This document shows positions 9,076 to 17,488 of a stretch of 64,000 bases of DNA, piece by piece. This DNA is from Schwartzia succinivorans DSM 10502. GTDB lineage: Bacteria > Bacillota > Negativicutes > Selenomonadales > Selenomonadaceae. The position numbers and the translations under genes are program-made. How positions within the stretch are numbered: the first letter of the stretch is position 1; each line of letters starts with the position of its first letter. A model generated the notes under the pieces. It did not search any database, was not told where the DNA came from, and worked only from the letters and a program-made list of their open reading frames with translations. The stretch covers positions 1-64,000 of the forward strand of contig NZ_FQUG01000006.1 of the NCBI RefSeq assembly GCF_900129225.1, read 5' to 3'.

Positions 9076-9105
9076 AATATAATATCACACCTGTGCGATA
9101 GACAA
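9076..9105 (-). promoter_or_regulatory. Promoter with inverted-repeat operator upstream of the aldolase gene
   Basis: On the minus strand TTGTCT (-35, 9100-9105) and TATATT (-10, 9076-9081) are 18 bp apart. The spacer is an inverted repeat, TATCGCAC-AG-GTGTGATA (plus-strand 9083-9100, one mismatch), and a second GTGTGATAT half-site lies 46 bp upstream (9128-9136). This suggests a repressor-controlled sugar gene. Confidence 0.6.
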
Positions 9106-9151
9106 AAGAAAAGAATATGTGTGGTGGATATCACACGAACCCCACAGAACC

Positions 9152-9183
9152 AAAAACACCCCGCAAATTGAGCGGGGTGCTTT
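9152..9183 (-). terminator. Terminator after the gmhA-like gene
   Basis: CACCCCGC and GCGGGGTG form an 8-bp stem around CAAATTGA-type loop sequence, with a T run on the minus-strand side. Confidence 0.75.
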
Positions 9184-9204
9184 GTGTGTTTCATGCCTTG
9201 TATG

Positions 9205-9849
9205 TTATTTCTCGAAGAATTCTTCCTCTGCGGCGATGCAGAGCATGTGGTATACAGGCAGATGATATTCCTGTATTTTATAGGTTTCATTTGAGGGAAC
9301 GCGGATGCAGATATCTGCGAAATCCTTCAGCTTTCCGCCGGATTCTCCCGTCAGCGCGATGGTTTTCATGCCCTTCGCCCTGGCCATCTCGCAGGCATAG
9401 ACAACATTTTTCGAGTTGCCTGAGGTGGAGATTGCTATGAGCACATCACCTTTTTTCCCGAGGCCCAGCACCTGCTGTGCCATGCAGAGGTCAGGGGCCT
9501 GGTCGTTTGCGAAGGCGGTATTGATTGCCACCTGGTCTACCAGTGAAATCGCGGAAAGCGTACCCTGCAGGTTCTTTATGAGGTATTCCGCGTCAGGACA
9601 GTCTTCACGGAGCGCCTTCTGCATTTCTTCATCCAGTGGACGTTTTTTTAGGAAGCCCTTCATGAGCTCTCCGACGATATGCTCGGCATCCGCCGCGCTG
9701 CCGCCGTTGCCGCAGGTCAGTATTTTCCCGTCTGCCCTGTAGCATTCCACGATTGCCGCAACTGCCGCATCCATATCTGCCCTGCAGCTTTCGAGAGCAG
9801 GATACCTCTCTATAAGCTCTCCGACTGTGTTCCTGGTTGTTTCCTTCAT
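9205..9849 (-). CDS. gmhA: SIS-domain phosphosugar isomerase, GmhA (phosphoheptose isomerase)-like
   Basis: A 214-residue SIS-fold protein. CGNGGSAADAEHIVGEL (about 46-62) and ISTSGNSKNV (about 138) are the phosphosugar-binding signatures of D-sedoheptulose-7-phosphate isomerase. GmhA makes the heptose precursor of LPS inner core in diderm bacteria, fitting an outer-membrane organism. It is slightly longer than E. coli GmhA (192). DnaA-initiator-associating DiaA is a close relative in the fold, so function is not certain. It lies 20 bp after a membrane-protein gene and is followed by a terminator. Confidence 0.87.
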   Translation of the reverse strand: MKETTRNTVGELIERYPALESCRADMDAAVAAIVECYRADGKILTCGNGGSAADAEHIVGELMKGFLKKRPLDEEMQKALREDCPDAEYLIKNLQGTLSAISLVDQVAINTAFANDQAPDLCMAQQVLGLGKKGDVLIAISTSGNSKNVVYACEMARAKGMKTIALTGESGGKLKDFADICIRVPSNETYKIQEYHLPVYHMLCIAAEEEFFEK

Positions 9850-9869
9850 ATCTCTGCTCCCCTTATCTA

Positions 9870-10523
9870 TCAGTGACGGCGATACCAGTCCGCGGTACGC
9901 TTCGGGTCATAGTCGGCTCCGCCTGCGTCACGCTTCGGCGGACGGATGTCGGGGATTTCGTCGTCTCCCCAGTCCGTGCCGGAACTGTAGGACCTGTCAT
10001 AGTTATTGGAGAAATCCGCCCTGTTTGCATGGTACGGATCACTTGTCTCGCTTGCTCCGCGTCTCCCGAAAAGACGGCGGAACGCCCATATCGCAACGCT
10101 GATAATGGCGCCGTAGAGAAGGATGTTAAAGAGGATTCCGAGAATAGTGGAAAAGCCTCCCATTGTTCCGAAGCCCAGCAGATTGCTGAGAAGGCTTCCA
10201 AGCATCATGCCGCCTGCAAAAATTCCTATGCCACGGAGTATTCCGCCGAAACCGCCTGAAGTATTTCTGTTCGTAGAGGTCTGGGGTTTTGCCGGTGACT
10301 GTGCCGGCTTCGTTGTTGAATTCTTCTGCGTTGAATTTTTCGGCGCAGATGGTTTAGGCGACGACGGTCTCGAGGTCGACGGACGGGACGGCGACGAACG
10401 GAAGGAGCCGCCCTTTGCCGCGTACGCAACGGATGGATTTACCGCTGCGGTTTCAACAGTTCCAATCAATACGAATGCGGTAAATACCGCACACAAAAAA
10501 GCACTAAATTTTTTCAAGGTCAT
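9870..10523 (-). CDS. Exported low-complexity membrane protein
   Basis: A 217-residue protein with a signal peptide ending near AYAA (about 32-35), a Ser/Pro/Lys/Thr-rich linker (about 38-90), two hydrophobic glycine-rich segments (about 93-115 and 120-145) and a charged cytoplasmic-type tail (WAFRRLFGRRG onward). The layout resembles the N-terminal part of exported Tim44-like proteins, but the Tim44 domain itself is missing. No function is proposed. It is 6 bp downstream of a small gene and 20 bp upstream of the gmhA-like gene, so the three probably form one transcript. Confidence 0.75.
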   Translation of the reverse strand: MTLKKFSAFLCAVFTAFVLIGTVETAAVNPSVAYAAKGGSFRSSPSRPSTSRPSSPKPSAPKNSTQKNSTTKPAQSPAKPQTSTNRNTSGGFGGILRGIGIFAGGMMLGSLLSNLLGFGTMGGFSTILGILFNILLYGAIISVAIWAFRRLFGRRGASETSDPYHANRADFSNNYDRSYSSGTDWGDDEIPDIRPPKRDAGGADYDPKRTADWYRRH

Positions 10524-10529
10524 TAAAGG

Positions 10530-10796
10530 TCATTCCTCCGAGTCTGTCTTGATATCCTCAGGGAAAGCATAAATTTCGCTGAGTGTGTCCAGCTCTCCCG
10601 TGAGATAGCGATCGATGTCCTCTACATCTATCGTAAAATTGCAGGAAACATCGAGATATCTTTCTCCGTTTCCCGAAGCCTCCCGCAGCTTGCGTCTCAG
10701 CGCCTCACATTCCGTGCGGGTGGCATGAATGTCCAGTTTTATTACAGGAACGCCGTATTCCTTCAGCACTTCCTGCATTGTCATACGCTCTGACAT
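10530..10796 (-). CDS. Hypothetical 88-residue protein
   Basis: Not recognised. It is an acidic, soluble alpha/beta protein without cysteines clusters or signal peptide (MTMQEVLKEYGVPVIKLD at the start, TGELDTLSEIYAFPEDI near the end). GGAGG precedes the ATG. It is the first gene of a probable three-gene transcript with the membrane protein and the gmhA-like gene. Confidence 0.72.
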   Translation of the reverse strand: MSERMTMQEVLKEYGVPVIKLDIHATRTECEALRRKLREASGNGERYLDVSCNFTIDVEDIDRYLTGELDTLSEIYAFPEDIKTDSEE

Positions 10797-10920
10797 TTGT
10801 CTGCCTCCAAAACTTTTATTTTTCCTATTTTCGTACAGTAATCTGAAAAAATACAGAAAAAAAACTATTTTTTTCCTTTTGGATTAGGCAGCTGACACAG
10901 CATGACGGAAAAAGCCCCGG

Positions 10921-11085
10921 CTATTCATCAGCGCGTTGTATTTCTTTGTCTAAAATCCGCTGCAAAGTACGGATAGTATGCAGATGTGTCTCGTAATCCA
11001 AATCGTTTGAGTCTATTTCAAGTCTTTTTTTCAGCGCGTCCACCTGCGCCTGCAGACGCGCGCGCTGTTCGGCGGTCATTGCCAT
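10921..11085 (-). CDS. Small 54-residue hypothetical protein
   Basis: A short open frame from ATG 11085 to TAG 10921, preceded by GGGGTG 9 nt upstream. The product (MAMTAEQRARLQAQVDALKK at the start) is a highly charged, probably all-helical or coiled-coil peptide. GC-rich codons match the surrounding core genes, which supports coding. No family recognised. It lies alone between the 88-residue gene and a divergent membrane-protein gene. Confidence 0.6.
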   Translation of the reverse strand: MAMTAEQRARLQAQVDALKKRLEIDSNDLDYETHLHTIRTLQRILDKEIQRADE

Positions 11086-11225
11086 ATATTTTCACCCCGC
11101 ATATATTTTACAATATTTCCCGAACTTTCCAACCCTGTATACCGCAAAACCTTTTGCGCGGTTGAAAAAAACCTTCAATTATGGTTTACTTAGTAATGTA
11201 GCATTTTTACAGGAGTGTGTTTTTC

Positions 11226-11615
11226 ATGGAATATATTTTACTCGTCGTTCTTCTTGGTCTTTTGGGACTTTTCCTCAGCGAGATGTACCGCCAGGTCACG
11301 AAGCTCAACACTGTGCGCCGTCTCATTGATACCTACGAGCATGACACGGAAAACCCGAAGGTCATCGACGAAATGTATGCCTTCTGCCTGAAGGACAGAA
11401 AGCTCAAGAAGGTCATGGCAAAGTACAATCCGACGAAAAAGGATTTCGATATGATATATCATAAGCTTTTGATGTACGGAAATTTCCGCAAAATCAACCG
11501 CTTCGTGCCGATTTCATCCTTCTTCGCGGTATATACGCTGGATTATCTGCTGAAAAACAAGGATTTGGACGCATACACACTGACAAAGCGTACAATGAAC
11601 TTCTTTAATATCTGA
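11226..11615 (+). CDS. Hypothetical protein with one N-terminal membrane segment
   Basis: A 129-residue protein with a hydrophobic N-terminal helix (MEYILLVVLLGLLGLFL) followed by a basic helical domain (TKLNTVRRLIDTYEHDTEN, then RKLKKVMAKYNPTKKDFD). The ATG at 11226 has AGGAG 9 nt upstream, better than a GTG three codons earlier. It has its own transcript and a shared terminator. Family not recognised; the layout suggests a bitopic inner-membrane protein facing the cytoplasm. Confidence 0.78.
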   Translation: MEYILLVVLLGLLGLFLSEMYRQVTKLNTVRRLIDTYEHDTENPKVIDEMYAFCLKDRKLKKVMAKYNPTKKDFDMIYHKLLMYGNFRKINRFVPISSFFAVYTLDYLLKNKDLDAYTLTKRTMNFFNI

Positions 11616-11623
11616 AAAGGCGT

Positions 11624-11663
11624 AAAAAAAGCGCGGTGCCCCTCAGAGCATCGCGCTTTTTTC
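11624..11663. terminator. Bidirectional terminator between convergent genes
   Basis: AAAAAAAGCGCGGTGC and GCATCGCGCTTTTTT form a GC-rich stem with A/T runs on both sides, between the plus-strand hypothetical gene and the minus-strand methyltransferase. Confidence 0.85.
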
Positions 11664-12408
11664 ATTTGTCGCCGAACACCCCGAACAGGGGTGTTTCTCC
11701 GTACAGCAGCTTTTCTTTTTCGTCCCACAGTGTCGCGGTGAGGTCCTTCACCGCGTGGGCGTTTCTAAAGCCTGTCATACGCAGAGCTTCCACGTCCCAA
11801 TAGGGGCGCTTGACTCCGCTCAGGGGAAGCTCCCGCGCATCAAAGGGCTCGCTTATCGGTGTATCACTTTCGAAATCTGCTCCGTAAATACGTATGCATT
11901 CCTTGTGACGGCGGTTGTTTTCCCGGTCAAGCGCTTCATCATAAAGACACAGCTGCCAGTTGGCATCAAAAAGCAGCACACGCCCCAGCGGACGAAGCAC
12001 ACGGTACACATCAGCGTACACCTTCCGCGGGTCTGAAAGCGTCCATGTGACATTCCGACTGAGCACGGCATCAAAGGAGTCGTCAGAAAAATCCATGTCC
12101 GATACGTCCATCACCTTAAATGTGATTTTGTCCGACAGTCCCGCGCTTTCCGCGTTTTTGCGCGCACGGGAAAGCATTCCCTCTGAGCAGTCAATGGCCG
12201 TGACCTTATAGCCCATATCAGCCAGAATGATGCTGAAAAATCCCGGGCCGCAGCCGAAATCAAGCACCTCACAGGCGTTTTTCGGCATCTGCTTTTTCAA
12301 AAGCTCCTGCCACGCGCTCACGCGAAAGCTCGAAAGCTCGTCCTCGATGATTTTTCCATAGTTGTCCGCGTCCTCTGACCAGTAACGCGCCATTTTTTCA
12401 ATATCCAT
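11662..12408 (-). CDS. Class I SAM-dependent methyltransferase at the end of the ABC transporter operon
   Basis: A 248-residue Rossmann-fold methyltransferase. Motif I is VLDFGCGPGFFSI (about 45-57), followed by the acidic loop TAIDCSEGML and the post-II motif SRNVTWTLSD (about 125). The ATG at 12408 has GGGAG 8 nt upstream; an in-frame start 33 bp earlier lacks this. It follows the last ABC ATPase gene by 29 bp and belongs to its operon. A related methyltransferase sits divergently at the other end of the operon (17489-18244); both share the SRNxTWTL motif and an RPxWDVE/IEVL motif. The substrate is unknown; metal-ligand or metallophore modification is one guess. Confidence 0.87.
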   Translation of the reverse strand: MDIEKMARYWSEDADNYGKIIEDELSSFRVSAWQELLKKQMPKNACEVLDFGCGPGFFSIILADMGYKVTAIDCSEGMLSRARKNAESAGLSDKITFKVMDVSDMDFSDDSFDAVLSRNVTWTLSDPRKVYADVYRVLRPLGRVLLFDANWQLCLYDEALDRENNRRHKECIRIYGADFESDTPISEPFDARELPLSGVKRPYWDVEALRMTGFRNAHAVKDLTATLWDEKEKLLYGETPLFGVFGDK

Positions 12409-12437
12409 TAACCGCTCTCCCTTTATGTCTTTCAACC

Positions 12438-13208
12438 TCACCCCTCAAAGCCTTCTTCAAAAAGGGCTGCCTCCAGAAGCTCCCGTGCCGCCGAGGACTT
12501 AGGATGTGAGGTTATATCCACTGTACTTCCTGCTTCCACGATTTTTCCTTTTTCCATGACAGCGACAGAGTCTGCCACGTCGTTAAGAAGTGCCAGGTCA
12601 TGGGTGATGAAGATGCAGGTCATGCCTTTTTCTATTAGGCTTCTTATCAGCGCCGTGATTTCACGCTGTATGGTGACGTCCAGTGCGCTGGTGATTTCAT
12701 CGCATATCAGCAGCTTCGGATTGAGGGCAAGCGCTCTTGCGATTGCGGCTCTTTGACATTCGCCGCCGCTGACCTCATGGGGATAGCGCTCCGCGTAGTC
12801 AGTGTCAAGCCCTACCTCTCTCAAAAGCTGTGCCGTGCGCTCGCGGCAGTCACCTTCAGAAACGCCATGCCTTCTCAACGGCTCGGATATGCTCCAGCCC
12901 AGAAGCCGCCGCGGATTAAAGGAGCTTTCGGGCTGCTGGAAAATCATCTGCAGTCCGTCGTAGACATGCCGCAGTCCGTTTCCCTTAAGCTCTGTGATAT
13001 CACTGCCGTCAAAAAGGATTTTTCCACCGTCAGCTTCCGTGAGCCGCGAGGCAATCCTTGCAAGGGTGCTCTTTCCGCAGCCGCTCTGTCCTACGAGGCC
13101 CAGGCATTTTCCTTCCTCTACTGAAACCGTCACATTATCAAGGACGCGCACAGGCTTTCCGTCCTTTTGAAAGCTCTTTACTATATCATGAAGCTCCAAA
13201 AGTGCCAT
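12438..13208 (-). CDS. Nickel/oligopeptide-type ABC transporter ATPase 2 (NikE/DppF/OppF-like)
   Basis: A 256-residue ABC ATPase: Walker A GQSGCGKST (about 37-45), a Q-loop at FQQPESSFNPRR typical of the OppF/DppF branch, the ABC signature VSGGECQRAAIARAL (about 145) and Walker B LLICDEITSALD. It would couple ATP hydrolysis to substrate import with the partner ATPase encoded directly upstream (stop and start overlap at 13208). The Q-loop with NPRR supports assignment to the second ATPase of PepT-type importers. Confidence 0.93.
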   Translation of the reverse strand: MALLELHDIVKSFQKDGKPVRVLDNVTVSVEEGKCLGLVGQSGCGKSTLARIASRLTEADGGKILFDGSDITELKGNGLRHVYDGLQMIFQQPESSFNPRRLLGWSISEPLRRHGVSEGDCRERTAQLLREVGLDTDYAERYPHEVSGGECQRAAIARALALNPKLLICDEITSALDVTIQREITALIRSLIEKGMTCIFITHDLALLNDVADSVAVMEKGKIVEAGSTVDITSHPKSSAARELLEAALFEEGFEG

Positions 13209-14005
13209 CAGCCCACCGCCTTTCCTCTAGGGACACAGGGTACCGCGTCAATAAGGCATCTGGTGTAGGCTTCCTGCGGATTAAGGAAAATCTGCTCCGC
13301 TGTGCCGTACTCCACGGCATGTCCCTTTTTCATCACCAGCACCTTGTCCGCCATGGCCCGCGCCACTCCCATGTGATGGGTGACGAGAAGAATCGCCGAG
13401 CGCTCTTTTTTCCTGATTTTCAAAAGCTCCCGTACCACCTTCATCTGGGTAACGGTATCAAGCGCAGAGGTTGGCTCATCGGCAAGGAGAAGCTCAGGAG
13501 AAAGCATCATGGCAGAGAGGATTCCCGCACGCTGTCCCATGCCTCCCGAAAGAGAAAATGGATAGGCATCCCATACCGAATGCTCAAGCCCTATTGCGTC
13601 CATAAGCTCCTCGGCACGGGCGCGTATCTGCTCCCTGCTCCAGTCCTCATGGGCACGGATGCTCTCCGTAATCTGCGTTCCGATACGGCGTATCGGGCAG
13701 AAGGACGCCCCGGCATTCTGGAATATCATAGCCATGCCGCGTCCGTTAAGCCCGCGCCTCTCCCTGTCCGAAAGAGACAAAAGCTCCCTTCCGCGGAGGC
13801 GTATGCTTCCATATACTTCGGCTTCCTTTCCCAAAAGTCCGATAACTGCCTTCAGGACAGTGCTCTTGCCGCTGCCGGATTCACCGACAATGGCAAGCAC
13901 CTCAGAGGGCTTCATGGAAAAGGAAATCCCATCCACAGCCATCTTATTTCTATAGGAAACTTTTAAATTTTCAACCTCAAGAAGATTTCCTTCTGCTTCT
14001 GTCAT
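13208..14005 (-). CDS. Nickel/oligopeptide-type ABC transporter ATPase 1 (NikD/DppD/OppD-like)
   Basis: A 265-residue ABC ATPase with Walker A GESGSGKST (about 38), Q-loop MIFQNAGASFCPIRRIGTQ, ABC signature SLSGGMGQRAGILSAMM and Walker B LLLADEPTSALD. The FCPIRRIG stretch is the D-subunit type Q-loop region. The C-terminus is short compared with OppD (about 330), which fits the NikD/CntD branch. It overlaps both neighbours by a few bases, showing translational coupling within the operon. Confidence 0.93.
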   Translation of the reverse strand: MTEAEGNLLEVENLKVSYRNKMAVDGISFSMKPSEVLAIVGESGSGKSTVLKAVIGLLGKEAEVYGSIRLRGRELLSLSDRERRGLNGRGMAMIFQNAGASFCPIRRIGTQITESIRAHEDWSREQIRARAEELMDAIGLEHSVWDAYPFSLSGGMGQRAGILSAMMLSPELLLADEPTSALDTVTQMKVVRELLKIRKKERSAILLVTHHMGVARAMADKVLVMKKGHAVEYGTAEQIFLNPQEAYTRCLIDAVPCVPRGKAVG

Positions 14006-15555
14006 TCCTTATCAAGCTCCGATGTGATTTCGTAATAGTCCGAAGGATGTGCCGTGAGGCCCTTTATTCCCTTTTTCATTATGAGACTCATGCGAAGATG
14101 GGAGGCGTAGATGTACGCGCAGTCGTCGAGGGCCAGCTGCTCCATGCGGATAGCCAGCTTCGCTCTTGCCTCGGCACCGAAGGCGTTGTGCAGCTCACGT
14201 CCGAGAGCGTCCATGGTGGGGTTGCTGTAGAAGCCGTAGTTATAGGACGCGCCCGTAAGGTAATGAGTAGAGAGATAATATTCAGGGTCTCCTGTAGGCG
14301 CGGTTACGAAGGCGTTTGCAAACATGTCGTACTCACCGTTTTTGCGGAAGCTCTTGTAGTTATCCGTTACGTTGACATTTAGCTTTACGCCGATTTTCTT
14401 CAGGCTTGCCTGTGCTGACTCCGCGAGAAGCGGCAGCTCCTGACGGGACGGATAGGAAAGGTAGCGCAGCTCAAGGTTTTTGCCATTCTTGTCCACGTAA
14501 CCGTCACCGTCCGTATCCTGATAGCCTGCTTCCTTCAGGAGTGCCTTTGCCCCCTCCAGGTCATAGGCAGATGCCGTGACAGCCTTTCCGCCGAAGGTCA
14601 TGCTGTCTGGATACGGACCAACTGCAGGAGCGCCGTTGCCCTTCAGCAGCACCTTCGTAAAGCCTTCCTTGTCGATTGCCATGGAGATTGCCTTGCGGAC
14701 CTTGACATCCTGCAGCTCAGGAGTCTTGAAATTGAAGTCGATTTCAAAGACACGGGAGGTGTTCGCCTGACTCTTTGTGAATTTCGCCGTGTCGTTGAAA
14801 AGCTCATGACTTGCATAGGGAAGTCCCTGTGCCGCGTCAATTTCGCCGTTCTGCAGCGCCATGGTAAGCGTGTCACCGTCCAGGATTCCCTTGACAACGA
14901 TTTTATCCAGCTTCGGTTTTACCGCGCCCCAGTATTTGTCATTTTTCTTCAGCACGATTTCGTTATCCGTAACGGAGACAGCCACATACGGGCCTGTACC
15001 CACAACGATACGGTCCTTTTCACCGGCCTCCACGTCGATGATGCAGCCGTACGGGTCAGAAAGGTAATTCAAAAGCGCGGGAGTCTTTTCCTTGCTCTTT
15101 ATAGTTACCGACTGTCCCTCTGCGGTGATGGATTCGATTTTCAGGTCTCCCGGCGCACGGTCATGATTTTTTATAAGAGCCTCAAGGCATGCCTTGACAG
15201 CCTCGCCTGTGACCTTCTTACCGTTGGAGAATGTGATATTGTCCTTCAGATTGATTTTCACAGTGTTGTCGTCAATCTGCTGATAATCCTTTGCCAGCCA
15301 CGGCTCAAGCTCCAGGTTATCCTTGAAGCGGAACAGCGTCTCACCGATACCGTAGCGTATGGTCGTCCAGCCCACATAGGAATTATGCGGATTTGTTCCC
15401 GCGTTTTCGTTGGACGCGCTGTACGCTGTCGTGCCGTAGGTGAATACCTTTTCCTTGGACGCCTGCTGCTTCTCTCCGCCGCCGCAGCCTGCCAGGAGAA
15501 CAGCTCCACCCAGTGCCAGCGCTGCAAGGACTGCAGCCTTCTTCGAATTCATCAT
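14002..15555 (-). CDS. ABC transporter substrate-binding lipoprotein (NikA/CntA/OppA family, SBP family 5)
   Basis: A 517-residue solute-binding protein with a lipoprotein signal (VLLAGC, Cys at about 24) and the family-5 fold: IGETLFRFKDNLELEPWLA near residue 70, RKAISMAIDKEGF at about 290 and the C-terminal YNYGFYSNPTMD. It would capture the substrate outside the membrane and deliver it to the two permeases upstream in the operon. Family 5 binds peptides, nickel, or metal-metallophore complexes; the short ATPases and linked methyltransferases favour a nickel or metallophore role, which is inference. Confidence 0.92.
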   Translation of the reverse strand: MMNSKKAAVLAALALGGAVLLAGCGGGEKQQASKEKVFTYGTTAYSASNENAGTNPHNSYVGWTTIRYGIGETLFRFKDNLELEPWLAKDYQQIDDNTVKINLKDNITFSNGKKVTGEAVKACLEALIKNHDRAPGDLKIESITAEGQSVTIKSKEKTPALLNYLSDPYGCIIDVEAGEKDRIVVGTGPYVAVSVTDNEIVLKKNDKYWGAVKPKLDKIVVKGILDGDTLTMALQNGEIDAAQGLPYASHELFNDTAKFTKSQANTSRVFEIDFNFKTPELQDVKVRKAISMAIDKEGFTKVLLKGNGAPAVGPYPDSMTFGGKAVTASAYDLEGAKALLKEAGYQDTDGDGYVDKNGKNLELRYLSYPSRQELPLLAESAQASLKKIGVKLNVNVTDNYKSFRKNGEYDMFANAFVTAPTGDPEYYLSTHYLTGASYNYGFYSNPTMDALGRELHNAFGAEARAKLAIRMEQLALDDCAYIYASHLRMSLIMKKGIKGLTAHPSDYYEITSELDKE

Positions 15556-15573
15556 AATCTTCTCTCCTTTATG

Positions 15574-16374
15574 TTATTTTGGATCAAACACATCACGAAG
15601 CTTGTCGCCAAGCATATTGAAAACCGCCACGGACACGAAAATAGCCATGCCCGGAGCAAGGATAACCCACGGAGCCGTCTGAATCATGCTCCTGCCGTTC
15701 GACATCATGGCGCCCCACTCTGCCGCAGGAGGCATTGCGCCAAGGCCCAGGAAGGAAAGCCCTGCCAGCTCCATGATGATAGTACCGAGATTAAGCGCCG
15801 CCGTCACGAGTATGGGCCCTGCGATATTCCCCAGTACATGGTCGAAAAGAATCTCCCTGTCGCTGCTGCCGCTCATCCGCGCCGCCTCAAGATAAGGCAT
15901 GGAGCGAATGGTAAGCACGAGCCCTCTTGCAAGACGCGCGTATTTCGGCCAGCTTATGAGAATCAGCGCCATTGCAGCGCCTGCGATGCCTCCGCCTATG
16001 ACACTTGCCGCCGCAATGGCAAAAACCATTTCAGGAAAAGCAAGAAACACATCGGAAAGGCGCATGACGATAGTATCAAGCCGTCCTCCGCGAAGACCGC
16101 AGAGAGCACCAACAACGCTGCCGAAAACCGTCGTCGCGACAAGAAGCAGCAGCGAGGAGCATATAGTAATCTGCGAGCCTACAATGACACGGGACAGCAC
16201 ATCGCGTCCGTACCGGTCCGTGCCCAAAAGATTCACGCTGTCAGGCGGACGAAGAGCCAGGGATAAATCCTGCGCATAGGGATCCATGGGTGCCAGATAC
16301 GGCGCAAAGACCGCCAGCAAAATTATGAGTCCTGCCGCCAAAGCGTAAGGGAAAAGCCCACGATATCTTCCCAT
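15574..16374 (-). CDS. ABC transporter permease (NikC/DppC-like)
   Basis: A 266-residue inner-membrane permease. It opens with one hydrophobic segment (PYALAAGLIILLAVFAPYLAP), then the periplasmic DPYAQDLSLALRPPDSVNLLGTD-type stretch (split here) that marks DppC/OppC/NikC proteins, and ends with the EAA loop AGPILVTAALNLGTIIMELA and GLSFLGLGAMPPAAEWG, a hallmark of this subfamily. It pairs with the adjacent permease, whose stop overlaps its start at 16374. Confidence 0.93.
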   Translation of the reverse strand: MGRYRGLFPYALAAGLIILLAVFAPYLAPMDPYAQDLSLALRPPDSVNLLGTDRYGRDVLSRVIVGSQITICSSLLLLVATTVFGSVVGALCGLRGGRLDTIVMRLSDVFLAFPEMVFAIAAASVIGGGIAGAAMALILISWPKYARLARGLVLTIRSMPYLEAARMSGSSDREILFDHVLGNIAGPILVTAALNLGTIIMELAGLSFLGLGAMPPAAEWGAMMSNGRSMIQTAPWVILAPGMAIFVSVAVFNMLGDKLRDVFDPK

Positions 16375-17315
16375 TACCCATCCCCCCTTCCGAGCCGCAC
16401 CCGCGGGTCAAGGAAATGGTAGAGGATATCCGCCAAAAGATTTACCATGACAAAAATAAACGCCATCCACACCACATAGGTCTGTATCAGAGGATAATCA
16501 CGCGACAGAATCGCTTCCACCGCAAGCTTTCCAACGCCGTCCCACATGAAAATTGTTTCAACTATGGCTGCACCGCCAAGGAGCGAGCCGACGGAAAGGG
16601 CAAGAAGCGTTACAAGCGTTACCAGGGAAGATTTCAGTACACTCTTTACAAGAATCACGGCCTCGGATACGCCGCGGGACCGCGCCCCGGCAACATAATC
16701 CTTCCCCAGCTCCTCAAGAACAACCGCGCGAATCTGACGCGTATACTTCGCTCCCATGGAAACGGCGAGAGTCATCGCAGGCATGAGAACACTCCTCCAG
16801 TCGGCGGAGCTTCCCATAACAGGAAGAAGATGCAGCTTCACCGCAAGAAAATAAATCAAAAGCAGCGCCACGAAAAAATTCGGCATGGAGTTTCCCACGA
16901 AGCTCAAAAAACGGATAACCCTGTCAACAGCGCTTCCCTTCATCACCGCCGAGATAATGCCGAGAGGCAGAGCAAAAACAAGTGTCATAAGAATAGATAC
17001 CAGCATCAGCTCCACAGTGGCAGGCAGCTTCGTCATAATACTTTCCAAGACAGGCCTTCCAGAGATATATGATTTCCCCATATCCCCTGTCACGATACCG
17101 CCAAGCCAGCTTCCATACTGAACAAGGAACGGCTTATCAAGTCCCAGTTCCGCGCGCCTTGCCGCCTTGACCTCCTCGGATACGGCGCCGTTTTTATCAT
17201 AAAACACATCCACCGCGTCATCATTCGTCAGGCGCATAAGCCCGAAGCTCAGGAGCGTGATACCCAGAAGAATCGGAATCAGGTGCAGCAGCCGCTTCAC
17301 TATATATTTTTTCAC
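16374..17315 (-). CDS. ABC transporter permease (NikB/DppB-like), first gene of the operon
   Basis: A 313-residue permease with about six membrane segments. It starts with KRLLHLIPILLGITLLSFG, the first segment typical of DppB/NikB, and contains KYTRQIRAVVLEELGKDYV, the EAA coupling loop that contacts the ATPases. It is the promoter-proximal gene of permease-permease-binding protein-ATPase-ATPase-methyltransferase, all within a few bases of one another. The region upstream holds a long inverted repeat shared with a divergent methyltransferase gene. Confidence 0.93.
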   Translation of the reverse strand: MKKYIVKRLLHLIPILLGITLLSFGLMRLTNDDAVDVFYDKNGAVSEEVKAARRAELGLDKPFLVQYGSWLGGIVTGDMGKSYISGRPVLESIMTKLPATVELMLVSILMTLVFALPLGIISAVMKGSAVDRVIRFLSFVGNSMPNFFVALLLIYFLAVKLHLLPVMGSSADWRSVLMPAMTLAVSMGAKYTRQIRAVVLEELGKDYVAGARSRGVSEAVILVKSVLKSSLVTLVTLLALSVGSLLGGAAIVETIFMWDGVGKLAVEAILSRDYPLIQTYVVWMAFIFVMVNLLADILYHFLDPRVRLGRGDG

Positions 17316-17384
17316 ACTATACCCCCCTAGGTATATTGAAGTTGTTATATTTATAGCACAAATTCATTATAAAATCCAATAAAA

Positions 17385-17437
17385 AAATTTTAAGCCCCCT
17401 ATGCGGATAGTAAATCCCTATGGGGGGCTTAAAAATT
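17385..17437. promoter_or_regulatory. Long imperfect inverted repeat between divergent transporter and methyltransferase genes
   Basis: AAAATTTTAAGCCCCCTAT pairs with CTATGGGGGGCTTAAAAATTTT and continues inward (GCGGAT with ATCCC) for about 25 bp with few mismatches. It lies upstream of both divergent genes, where a terminator would be out of place, so a shared operator is likely. Confidence 0.55.
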
Positions 17438-17457
17438 TTACTGAACTTCTCTACAAT
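17429..17457 (+). promoter_or_regulatory. Likely promoter of the divergent methyltransferase gene
   Basis: TTAAAA (-35, 17429-17434) and TACAAT (-10, 17452-17457) are exactly 17 bp apart; the -35 lies in the right arm of the inverted repeat. Confidence 0.55.
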
Positions 17458-17488
17458 ATTAATTAATAAAATGAAATGAGGCTTTCTT

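Noticed and set aside
17385-17437. Long hairpin as an ordinary terminator
   Set aside because: It lies upstream of two divergent genes, so there is no transcript for it to end; an operator is more likely.
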